NCBI GenBank assembly: GCA_009699645.1
Contig: WLNU01000066.1
Location: 1 to 5,829, forward strand
From: Actinomycetota bacterium
GTDB taxonomy: Bacteria; Actinomycetota; Actinomycetes; Nanopelagicales; Nanopelagicaceae
Direction: 5' to 3'
DNA: 5,829 nucleotides
Shown here: positions 1 to 5,464 of the stretch, in pieces
How the letters are laid out: each line of letters starts with the position of its first letter
Position numbering within the stretch: the first letter of the stretch is position 1
Notes under the pieces: generated by a model
The model's input: the letters and a program-made list of their open reading frames with translations, nothing else
Database searches by the model: none
Told to the model about the DNA's origin: nothing
Position numbers and translations under genes: made by a program

Positions 1-816
1 TAAATTACAGTTAACAACGAAAGTTAAATTATCTAATTTTTCACGTGATGCAAGACCAATAGCACCAAGAGTGTCAACCTCGTCGACTTCACCATCACCT
101 AAAAATGCCCAAACATGTTGATCATTTGTATCTTTAAATCCACGATTGTGTAGATAACGGTTATATCGCGCTTGATAAATAGCATTCAGTGGTCCGATTC
201 CCATTGAGACAGTAGGGAACTGCCAGAAATCTGGCATCAAACGCGGATGAGGGTATGAGGACAAACTTCCCTTTGGATGTGAGAGCTCTTGTCTAAAACC
301 ATCTAATTGATCTTGACTCAAACGACCTTCAAGAAATGCACGCGCATACATTCCTGGGCTTGCATGTCCTTGGAAAAATATCTGATCCCCACCACCTGGG
401 TGATCTTGTCCGCGAAAGAAGTGATTAAAACCAACTTCATAGAGGGCAGCAGATGAGGCATACGTTGAGATATGTCCACCCACGCCAACGCCTGGGCGCT
501 GTGCACGGTGAACCAACATTGCCGCGTTCCATCTATTTATTCGGCGGATTCGCCGTTCAATATTCTCATCACCCGGAAAGGCTGGCTCGTGCTCTGGTGA
601 AATTGTGTTGATGTAATCTGTTGTACGAAGACTTGATAGGCCGATATTTTTCTCGTGCGCACGCTTTAACAGACTGAGCATTAAATACCGCGCTCGCACA
701 GGCCCGGCATGGGCAAGGGTGGCATCAAAGGATGCGGCCCATTCAGCGGTTTCAGAAGGGTCGGTATCGACCAACTGGTCAACGAACTGATCTGGCTCTT
801 CGAAGTTTTCCCTCAT
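1..816 (-). CDS. aceE: Pyruvate dehydrogenase E1 component, homodimeric type (N-terminal part)
   Basis: This is the thiamine diphosphate-dependent E1 subunit of the pyruvate dehydrogenase complex, which decarboxylates pyruvate and passes the acetyl group to E2 lipoyl groups in the cytoplasm. The 272 codons visible match the homodimeric AceE family almost end to end. Seen motifs: [15 protein letters not shown] (93-107), [20 protein letters not shown] (113-132), [19 protein letters not shown] (148-166), [20 protein letters not shown] (186-205), and the cofactor/Mg motif GDGEVDE (240-246) followed by VVNCN (267-271). Full AceE is about 900 residues, so roughly 70% lies beyond the left edge. The start is the ATG at 816-814, preceded by GGGAG and AGGGGC purine runs. 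Where E. coli AceE has DEPES after the GDG motif, this protein has DEVDT, a mild difference. The gene is divergent from the DUF3052 gene. Confidence 0.97.
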   Translation of the reverse strand, partial: MRENFEEPDQFVDQLVDTDPSETAEWAASFDATLAHAGPVRARYLMLSLLKRAHEKNIGLSSLRTTDYINTISPEHEPAFPGDENIERRIRRINRWNAAMLVHRAQRPGVGVGGHISTYASSAALYEVGFNHFFRGQDHPGGGDQIFFQGHASPGMYARAFLEGRLSQDQLDGFRQELSHPKGSLSSYPHPRLMPDFWQFPTVSMGIGPLNAIYQARYNRYLHNRGFKDTNDQHVWAFLGDGEVDEVDTLGAIGLASREKLDNLTFVVNCNL

Positions 817-906
817 AGCCCCTATTCTCCCTTGAACTGACCAGTAAGTCGAAATCAAGGCCCTAAAACGCTTGCATATCCCCGTGAGATTCGGTGGACT
901 TAGCCC
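817..906. promoter_or_regulatory. Divergent intergenic region between aceE and the DUF3052 gene
   Basis: These 90 bp separate two outward-facing start codons and must hold promoter elements for at least one of them. I find no clear TTGACA/TATAAT pair on either strand; TTGAAC (832-837) and TTGCAT (872-877) resemble -35 hexamers but lack a good -10 at normal spacing. GGTGGA (893-898) is a weak ribosome binding site for the GTG at 907. Confidence 0.4.
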
Positions 907-1299
907 GTGCCAGCCAGAATGGGGATGAAGAAAGGCGACTTGATTTTAGAGGTCGGCCGTGGCGATGACTGTGATTTCACAGTAAGAGAGTTGATCTCAA
1001 AGATCACCGGAACAGAGTTCATAGAAGGGCATACACAAGAGGTCGTCGATGCCGTCATGATCTGGTGGCGCGATGGAGATGGAGATTTAGTCGATGAGTT
1101 AATGGACTCTCTGACCTATCTCTCAGCAACTGGAGGAATCTGGGTTCTTACCCCAAAAGTAAATCGCGATGGTCACGTTGAACCAAGTGATATTCAAGAT
1201 GCCGCACCGATTGCAGGTTTGAGTCAGACCTCGACCATATCGGTTGCGCCAGATTGGACGGCAACACATTTGGTCGCACGCAAAGCAGGCAAGCGGTAG
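907..1299 (+). CDS. DUF3052 family protein
   Basis: This is a small, presumably cytoplasmic protein of 130 residues belonging to the actinobacterial DUF3052 family, whose biochemical role is not established. Family features seen are the acidic segment [20 protein letters not shown] (about 53-72), the hydrophobic GGIWVLTPK (76-84), the signature DGHVEPSDI (88-96), and the C-terminal [14 protein letters not shown] (104-117) ending in a basic tail. An in-frame TAG lies at 901-903, so the GTG at 907 is the longest possible start; GGTGGA at 893-898 sits at suitable spacing. The ATG at 919 is an alternative that would remove four residues. The N-terminus is shorter than in the Streptomyces and Mycobacterium homologues I recall. 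It is followed after 10 bp by the peroxiredoxin gene, so the two are probably one transcript, an arrangement also seen next to aceE and ahpE in mycobacteria. Confidence 0.9.
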   Translation: MPARMGMKKGDLILEVGRGDDCDFTVRELISKITGTEFIEGHTQEVVDAVMIWWRDGDGDLVDELMDSLTYLSATGGIWVLTPKVNRDGHVEPSDIQDAAPIAGLSQTSTISVAPDWTATHLVARKAGKR

Positions 1300-1309
1300 A
1301 TTTAGCCCT

Positions 1310-1768
1310 ATGACACTAACAATTGGCCAAGCCGCTCCAGAATTTGAAGTTAATAATCAGCATGGTGAGAAAGTTTCACTGGCATCTTTTAAAGGCAAAA
1401 AGAATGTTGTTCTCCTCTTTTATCCCTTTGCTTTCTCTGGAACTTGCACAGGTGAACTCTGTGCATTGCGCGATGATCTGAGTGCCTTTCAAAATGATAA
1501 CGTTCAATTATTAGCAATCTCATGTGACCCAATGTATGCACAGCGCGCATTTGCAGATCAAGAGAAGTACACCTTCCCAGTGCTCGCAGATTTCTGGCCG
1601 CATGGGGCTGTCGCTAAGGCATACGGCGTATTCGATGATGCGCATGGATGTTCAACTCGTGGAACCTTTCTCATAGATAAAACCGGCACTGTGCGCTGGC
1701 AGGTCATTAATGGTCTAGGCGATGCACGTAATATCGGTGACTATAAGGCGGCAATCGCTTCGCTATAA
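1310..1768 (+). CDS. ahpE: AhpE-type peroxiredoxin
   Basis: This is a thiol peroxidase that reduces hydrogen peroxide, organic peroxides or peroxynitrite through a cysteine sulfenate, in the cytoplasm. The 152-residue product is almost the same length as M. tuberculosis AhpE (153) and shares its landmark blocks: APEF (9-12), the active-site segment PFAFSGTC (39-46) with peroxidatic Cys46 preceded by Pro39 and Ser43, DFWPHGAVAKAYGVF (94-108), and the conserved Arg117 in STRGTF. Unlike AhpE of M. tuberculosis, which has Asp at the equivalent place, Cys51 follows Cys46 in a Cys-x4-Cys spacing like that of PrxQ/BCP enzymes. Other cysteines are Cys72 and Cys114. The ATG at 1310 is chosen because an upstream in-frame ATG at 1244 would add 22 residues overlapping the DUF3052 gene with no counterpart in the family. 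No strong ribosome binding site precedes it, consistent with translational coupling to the upstream gene. Confidence 0.93.
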   Translation: MTLTIGQAAPEFEVNNQHGEKVSLASFKGKKNVVLLFYPFAFSGTCTGELCALRDDLSAFQNDNVQLLAISCDPMYAQRAFADQEKYTFPVLADFWPHGAVAKAYGVFDDAHGCSTRGTFLIDKTGTVRWQVINGLGDARNIGDYKAAIASL

Positions 1769-1774
1769 GGGCGA

Positions 1775-1805
1775 TTTACCTTTTCGTACTCACCTGAAGT
1801 AAGAT
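1775..1805 (+). promoter_or_regulatory. Possible promoter for tRNA-Val
   Basis: TTTACC (1775-1780) and TAAGAT (1800-1805) resemble -35 and -10 hexamers, but the spacer is 19 bp, longer than ideal. Transcription would begin near 1812 and give a short tRNA leader. The rest of 1769-1830 shows no terminator for the peroxiredoxin operon. Confidence 0.3.
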
Positions 1806-1830
1806 TCCCCAGTACTCGTTGAGAGTGCGC

Positions 1831-1902
1831 GGGTGCTTAGCTCAGTGGTAGAGCGTCTCGTTTACACCGAGAATGTCGGGGGTTCGAAACCCTCAGCGCC
1901 CA
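1831..1902 (+). tRNA. tRNA-Val (anticodon UAC)
   Basis: The 72-nt sequence folds into a full cloverleaf. The acceptor stem is GGGTGCT (1831-1837) with AGCGCCC (1895-1901), containing one T-G pair. The D stem is GCTC/GAGC (1840-1843, 1851-1854). The anticodon stem is TCTCG/CGAGA (1856-1860, 1868-1872) around the loop TTTACAC, so the anticodon at 1863-1865 is TAC, which reads GUA and probably other valine codons. The T stem is GGGGG/CCCTC with loop TTCGAAA (1883-1889). The discriminator is A1902. The next bases are CAC, so CCA is not encoded and must be added enzymatically. The ribosome binding site of the next gene begins only about 13 nt downstream. Confidence 0.97.
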
Positions 1903-1914
1903 CACGAAGTATGT

Positions 1915-1922
1915 GAAGGAGT
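1915..1922 (+). promoter_or_regulatory. Strong ribosome binding site that sets the zinc-ribbon gene start
   Basis: GAAGGAGT is close to the ideal Shine-Dalgarno sequence and lies 6 nt before the ATG at 1928. It begins 13 nt after the tRNA 3' end. Its position inside the longer frame from GTG 1913 argues against that start. Confidence 0.85.
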
Positions 1923-1927
1923 TGATC

Positions 1928-2656
1928 ATGAAGGCCAGCCCAAGTGATCAACGCCAGATTCTAGATATTGCAGCCTTTGACCAGAGAACGACGGGCCTTA
2001 ACCACAAAGCCCAGACTCTTGCCGAGCATGCCCTCCTTGCCAGTGTTACAACCAAATCACATAACGCCCGTGATCTGCGCATCGGCGCACAGACCGAACT
2101 CAGTGATGTAAAACGTGAACTACTGCGCGCTGAAGCCGATGTTGAACAGATTGTTATGCGCATCACTCGTGACGAGGCTCGTTTAAATGGTGGCTCGGCA
2201 TCACCGAAAGAGTTAGAGCAGTTACAACATGAAGTTGGAACTTTGGGAGCTCGCCGGGCAGAGCTTGAAGAGGTTGAGCTTGAAGTAATGATGCGAATCG
2301 ATGAGATTAACTCCCGTATTACTGAATTAACTGCGCAAGAGGCCGCCTTTGCCACTGAAATTGCAGATCTTGAGATTCGTAAAGAGAACGCACTCGCAGC
2401 CTTTAATACCGAGCTCGAATCTATCGCTAAAGAGCGTGCTACAACTCTCTCAACGGTTGCACCTGATTTCATCGCACTCTATGAAAAAATTCGAACATCT
2501 AATAACGGCACAGGGGCAGCGGCTTTAATTGCAGGAGCATGTAACGGATGCCATCTCTCAATCAATGCCGTTGAGCTTAAGCGAATTATTGACGTGGCCG
2601 AAGATGAGGTTATTCGCTGTGAAGAGTGCCGCTGCATTCTGGTGCGTGGGGTTTAA
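1928..2656 (+). CDS. Coiled-coil protein with C4 zinc ribbon (CT398/CdsZ-like, DUF164 type)
   Basis: The 242-residue product has a long charged helical region, about residues 10-175, rich in Glu, Arg, Ala and Leu with coiled-coil character. It ends in a C-terminal zinc ribbon with CNGC (Cys205, Cys208) and CEEC (Cys231, Cys234). The block SPKELEQLQHEVG (92-104) and the C-terminal CEEC-x2-ILVR match the family that includes M. tuberculosis Rv2229c, Chlamydia CdsZ/CT398 and Helicobacter HP0958. Members of the last two act as chaperone or adaptor proteins for secretion or flagellar parts; the actinobacterial role is unknown and a nucleic-acid or protein adaptor is only a guess. The ATG at 1928 is preferred over the GTG at 1913 because AAGGAG (1916-1921) sits 6 nt before it and overlaps the longer version. 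An extra Cys236 stands where relatives usually have Gly-Arg. It is 4 bp from the RNase H/phosphatase gene, the same pairing as in mycobacteria. Confidence 0.92.
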   Translation: MKASPSDQRQILDIAAFDQRTTGLNHKAQTLAEHALLASVTTKSHNARDLRIGAQTELSDVKRELLRAEADVEQIVMRITRDEARLNGGSASPKELEQLQHEVGTLGARRAELEEVELEVMMRIDEINSRITELTAQEAAFATEIADLEIRKENALAAFNTELESIAKERATTLSTVAPDFIALYEKIRTSNNGTGAAALIAGACNGCHLSINAVELKRIIDVAEDEVIRCEECRCILVRGV

Positions 2657-2660
2657 GTAG

Positions 2661-3743
2661 ATGGCCCGTCATTTTTCACTCACCGCCGATGGTGGCTCGC
2701 GAGGAAATCCAGGTCCAGCAGGTTATGGATCGGTTATCACTGAAAACGGATCGATTATCGCCGAGCTCTATGACTTTATAGGAGTAGCCACAAATAATGT
2801 CGCCGAGTACAGCGGTCTTATCGCAGGTTTAGCCGCGATTAATGCCATCGATCCTGGTGCAACAATTGATGTAAAGATGGACAGTAAGTTAGTAGTCGAA
2901 CAGATGTCGGGCCGTTGGCAGATCAAACATGCCGACATGCGCTCCCTTGCCCAAGATGCACGCGCTGCTCACACACCAGCACTTGTTACCTATACATGGA
3001 TACCACGCGATGAAAACTCACATGCCGATCGATTGGCCAACAAAGCCTTAGATCAACAGGCTGGTGGCGCAGAGATAGTCTCAATCCAGAAGAACTATTT
3101 AACTGAGCGTTTATTAACACAGGAAGTATCTACGACGGTTTTTCTCATCCGCCATGGAGAAACACCACTGACACCGCTGAAGAAGTTTTCAGGAGATGGC
3201 CCGCTCAACCCCCAATTAACTCAAGTGGGTTTAGCTCAAGCCGAGCTCGTTGCAAAAGCTGTGGCGCAGCTCAATCCTGACATCATAATTTCATCCCCCC
3301 TCAACCGCACGAGGCAGACCGCCGATGTAGTTTCACGCGCAACTGGTCTACCCGTTAGCTTCGACGATGCCTGGCTTGAATGCTCATTTGGAATATGGGA
3401 CGGCCTATCGATTGATGAAGTGAAAGAAAAGTATCCAGCCGATTATCACGCATGGCTTTGTTCGACAGGTTTTGCACCACCGCAGGGAGAGTCATATGAC
3501 GCCCTCGCAGTCCGTATCGATGAGGCACTCGAGCAGATTGTTGCGATGTATCCAGGCCAGCGCGTTGCAGTAGTAAGCCATAATGGCGCGATTAAAACCG
3601 CGGCAAAATTAGCCGTTGGCGCACCGGCAGATTCAATCTTTCACATAGATATTTCACCATGCTCGATCACTACAATCTCAATCTGGCCAAGTGATGGTCT
3701 GCGCGCACTGCGAGGCCTCAATGAACAGGCACACCTGCGCTAA
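2661..3743 (+). CDS. Bifunctional RNase HI / histidine (acid) phosphatase
   Basis: This is a two-domain cytoplasmic enzyme of 360 residues. Residues 1-131 form a type 1 RNase H domain that cuts the RNA strand of RNA:DNA hybrids. The catalytic carboxylates are all visible: Asp10 in TADGGSRGNPGPAGYG, Glu49 in NNVAEY, Asp74 in KMDSKLVVEQ, and Asp123 in NSHADRLAN. After a linker (about 132-157), residues 158-350 form a histidine phosphatase domain with RHGE (164-167, nucleophile His165), SSPLNRTRQTA (211-221, phosphate-binding Arg216), Glu240 as likely acid, and SHNG with His307. M. tuberculosis Rv2228c (about 364 residues) and the Streptomyces homologue have this same fusion; the phosphatase half is CobC-like, though its natural substrate is uncertain. 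It starts 4 bp after the zinc-ribbon gene, so the pair is probably co-transcribed. Its TAA overlaps the stop of the opposing lipoprotein gene. Confidence 0.96.
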   Translation: MARHFSLTADGGSRGNPGPAGYGSVITENGSIIAELYDFIGVATNNVAEYSGLIAGLAAINAIDPGATIDVKMDSKLVVEQMSGRWQIKHADMRSLAQDARAAHTPALVTYTWIPRDENSHADRLANKALDQQAGGAEIVSIQKNYLTERLLTQEVSTTVFLIRHGETPLTPLKKFSGDGPLNPQLTQVGLAQAELVAKAVAQLNPDIIISSPLNRTRQTADVVSRATGLPVSFDDAWLECSFGIWDGLSIDEVKEKYPADYHAWLCSTGFAPPQGESYDALAVRIDEALEQIVAMYPGQRVAVVSHNGAIKTAAKLAVGAPADSIFHIDISPCSITTISIWPSDGLRALRGLNEQAHLR

Positions 3744-3755
3744 ATTAATTTAGCG
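3738..3755. terminator. Perfect 18-bp palindrome at convergent stops, possible bidirectional terminator
   Basis: CGCTAAATTAATTTAGCG is its own reverse complement. As RNA from either strand it can form a 7-bp stem with a TTAA loop. It carries the TAA (3741-3743) of the RNase H/phosphatase gene on the plus strand and the TAG (3742-3740) of the lipoprotein gene on the minus strand. There is no run of T after the stem, so classical intrinsic termination is not assured. Confidence 0.45.
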
Positions 3756-4291
3756 AGCTTGCCCTTAACCTCTACGAAGTTCACTCCAGCATTTGAGAGC
3801 ACTACCGAGACTTCATCGCCAGCTTTTCCTGGACAGGATAATCCCCAGCCAAATTTTATGCTCGCAGCAACTGCAAGTGGATCAGTTGGCGCACCGGCCA
3901 TTGCATTATCGCCATCAAAAATATCAACACAGTCACCACCAGCAGTGGTTCCTTTCACAATTAATGTTGCTAGATCTAATGCCACGGCCGAGTTATTAGT
4001 AATCGAAACCGTGAACTTTTCATTGACATTACCTGGCAGTTGGCCGGCAGCAAATTTTCCAGTCACAAAGCTTGATGGAGAAGAGAGGGTGTAACTGACT
4101 TTGTCAGGGGTAACGACTGGAGCATCGAAGCCACCAGTTGCTTGAGGTGCGACTTCTGTGACTTCAGTCAGCGCCTTGCCCTCTTCTGCAGAAGTCGTCA
4201 CGGAGTCAGATTTACCGCCACAGGCACTGAGTAAAAAGATAAGTGCGCTAGCGATTGTAAGTGACTTAAAAGTAGTAAGGCCTGTTTTCAT
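3740..4291 (-). CDS. Putative secreted lipoprotein of unknown function
   Basis: I do not recognise the family. The 183-residue product begins with a typical lipoprotein signal: Lys2 and Lys9, a hydrophobic stretch (11-21) and the lipobox LSAC with Cys24, followed by Gly-Gly. So it is expected to be lipidated and anchored on the outer face of the membrane. Residues 25-60 are low-complexity and acidic, probably a tether. Residues 60-183 look beta-rich and Ig-like, with alternating hydrophobics and a KFTVSITNNSAVALDL segment (92-107) resembling DUF4352-type extracellular domains; this likeness is by eye only. Cys121 and Cys153 could form a disulfide. The ATG at 4291-4289 is supported by AAGGAG (4304-4299) 7 nt upstream. 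The gene converges on the RNase H/phosphatase gene, with stops overlapping by 4 bp, and is divergent from the ABC permease. Confidence 0.85.
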   Translation of the reverse strand: MKTGLTTFKSLTIASALIFLLSACGGKSDSVTTSAEEGKALTEVTEVAPQATGGFDAPVVTPDKVSYTLSSPSSFVTGKFAAGQLPGNVNEKFTVSITNNSAVALDLATLIVKGTTAGGDCVDIFDGDNAMAGAPTDPLAVAASIKFGWGLSCPGKAGDEVSVVLSNAGVNFVEVKGKLAKLI

Positions 4292-4350
4292 AGCTAATCT
4301 CCTTATAAACGATTCAGGCTCCAGGCTGTGGTGCCAGAATCAATGGGCCA

Positions 4351-4377
4351 AGTATAGAGTAAGCACTGTGAGTTCAA
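4351..4377 (-). promoter_or_regulatory. Probable promoter for the lipoprotein gene
   Basis: On the minus strand TATACT (4356-4351) matches the -10 consensus at five of six positions. TTGAAC (4377-4372) matches -35 at four of six but at a short 15-bp spacing. TTTTGA (4379-4374) is a weaker alternative at 17 bp. Transcription would start near 4343, giving a leader of about 50 nt containing the AAGGAG ribosome binding site. The -35 lies within the first codons of the opposing permease gene. Confidence 0.5.
4355..4360 (+). promoter_or_regulatory. Probable -10 element for a leaderless permease transcript
   Basis: TAGAGT fits the actinobacterial TANNNT -10 pattern and ends 7 nt before the GTG at 4368, the spacing expected when transcription starts at or next to the start codon. 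No good -35 is visible. No Shine-Dalgarno sequence precedes the GTG, which supports a leaderless mRNA. Two bases are shared with the minus-strand -10 (4351-4356). Confidence 0.45.
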
Positions 4378-5339
4378 AATCTGAAACGGTGCACGCCCCT
4401 CTGAATTCGGCTGCAATCCAAGGCCGTAGCCCGCGCCAGATTGCCTGGATGCGCTTTAAGCGCAACAAAGTCGGAGTAGGCGCAGGTATTCTCAGTATTA
4501 CCCTGCTGCTCTTATCGCTTTTTGCCCCGTTGGTCGCAAAAATCGTTGGTGTTGACCCAGATACTCTGAACCTAGATGTATTAGATACCAGCGGAAGTGG
4601 AATTCCTACCGTAGGTTTTAGTTGGGAGCATCCACTGGGCTTAATTCCAGGTACTGGTCGCGACTTTTTAGCACAGCTGCTCTATGGCTCACGAATCTCT
4701 TTTATGATTGCAATATTAACCACGATTACAAGCCTAACAATTGGTTTATTTGTTGGAATAATTGGTGGATATTTCAGAGGCCGCATAGATAATTATTTAG
4801 GCCGCACAACGGATTTCCTTTTGGCCTTTCCCGCATTCTTTATGATCGTTGCCCTTAATCAACCAATGGTTGCTCGAATTGAAGAAGCAGGTATTGCGCA
4901 AGGAAATAGCGCTCGCATTATCTTTTTAGTCTTCTTCCTATCATTTTTTGGTTGGCCAGGTTTCTCCAGATTAGTGCGCTCGCAAGTGTTGAGTTTGCGT
5001 GAACGTGAGTTTGTTACTGCTGCACAGGCAATGGGTGCTACTCGTTGGAGAGTAATTACAAAAGAGTTAATCCCAAATCTCTGGGCACCTGTCATTGTTG
5101 TCACCTCGCTCTCACTGCCAGGTTATTTAGGGGCCGAAGCCGTGTACTCCTTCTTGGGCCTTGGCGTACAACCCCCAGCATCAACGTGGGGAATCCTTCT
5201 CTCTAACGCCACCCGATATGTAACGGTTATGCCAAGCTTCTTCCTCATCGCCGCAGGCTCACTCGTCATTGTGGTTTTAGCATTTAACCTTGTTGGAGAT
5301 GCGCTCCGTGACGCTCTAGATCCTCGAGCCGACCGCTAA
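4368..5339 (+). CDS. ABC transporter permease, peptide/nickel type (OppC/DppC family)
   Basis: This is an inner-membrane subunit that pairs with a B-type permease and ATPases to import solutes, often oligopeptides, delivered by a family 5 binding protein. The product is 323 residues. The N-terminal OppC_N region, with RSPRQIAWMRFKRNK (20-34), leads into the first membrane segment (about 36-56). Further segments lie near 110-135, 146-164, 183-200, 240-262 and 290-310. The EAA loop that contacts the ATPase is FVTAAQAMGATRWRVITKEL (215-234) plus IPN. SFLGLGVQPPASTWG (261-275) and DALRDALDPR (311-320) are C-type permease signatures. An in-frame ATG at 4158 was rejected because it adds 70 residues antisense to the lipoprotein gene and not seen in the family; GTG 4368 gives a normal N-terminus. 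No B-type permease lies upstream, unlike the usual order. Substrate cannot be told from the sequence. Confidence 0.93.
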   Translation: MSSKSETVHAPLNSAAIQGRSPRQIAWMRFKRNKVGVGAGILSITLLLLSLFAPLVAKIVGVDPDTLNLDVLDTSGSGIPTVGFSWEHPLGLIPGTGRDFLAQLLYGSRISFMIAILTTITSLTIGLFVGIIGGYFRGRIDNYLGRTTDFLLAFPAFFMIVALNQPMVARIEEAGIAQGNSARIIFLVFFLSFFGWPGFSRLVRSQVLSLREREFVTAAQAMGATRWRVITKELIPNLWAPVIVVTSLSLPGYLGAEAVYSFLGLGVQPPASTWGILLSNATRYVTVMPSFFLIAAGSLVIVVLAFNLVGDALRDALDPRADR

Positions 5340-5345
5340 AAAACC

Positions 5346-5374
5346 ACAACCAACTCGCTTTGTTATCTGGTTGT
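5346..5374 (+). other. Inverted repeat after the permease gene
   Basis: ACAACCA (5346-5352) and TGGTTGT (5368-5374) can form a 7-bp stem around a 15-nt loop. It begins 7 bp after the permease stop. There is no T tract after it, so it could be a weak terminator, an RNA-stabilising hairpin that lowers downstream expression, or a protein-binding site. Chance is also possible. Confidence 0.25.
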
Positions 5375-5401
5375 TACCTGCCCGTATTCACAAAACGGAC
5401 A

Positions 5402-5407
5402 TAATCT
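5402..5407 (+). promoter_or_regulatory. Possible -10 element for the solute-binding protein gene
   Basis: TAATCT fits TANNNT and would start transcription around 5414, giving a leader of about 50 nt. No convincing -35 lies at the right distance. The 125-bp gap before the binding-protein gene is long for this compact region, which favours a promoter of its own. Confidence 0.3.
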
Positions 5408-5464
5408 GATTGAATCCTCCCTACTGGCGTCGACTTTGCGCCCCCAATGAAAGGAAATACGTCA

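Noticed and set aside
1244..1309. A 22-residue N-terminal extension of the peroxiredoxin
   Set aside because: It overlaps the DUF3052 coding sequence and lies outside the AhpE fold; the ATG at 1310 gives the family length.
1831..1902. The tRNA as an integration (att) site for a mobile element
   Set aside because: No integrase, no repeat of the tRNA 3' end nearby, and housekeeping genes on both sides.
1948..2472. A 174-codon open frame on the minus strand
   Set aside because: It is antisense to the coiled-coil gene. Its serine- and arginine-rich composition is what results from reading Glu/Ala-rich codons backwards, and it has no recognisable domain.
3615..3898. A 14-bp direct repeat GTTGGCGCACCGGC at 3615-3628 and 3885-3898
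   Set aside because: The two copies lie in unrelated coding sequences, read on opposite strands, and encode Gly-Ala-Pro-type residues in each; chance from codon preference is enough to explain it.
3759..4094. A 111-codon plus-strand frame opposite the lipoprotein
   Set aside because: The minus strand has a lipobox, a strong ribosome binding site and coherent protein chemistry; the plus-strand frame has none of these.
4158..4367. A 70-residue N-terminal extension of the permease
   Set aside because: It is antisense to the lipoprotein start and its ribosome binding site, has no family counterpart, and GTG 4368 gives a normal C-type permease N-terminus.
5382..5398. A possible small hairpin, CCGT (5382-5385) and ACGG (5395-5398)
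   Set aside because: Only 4 bp of stem with a 9-nt loop and no T tract; too weak to call a terminator or riboswitch.
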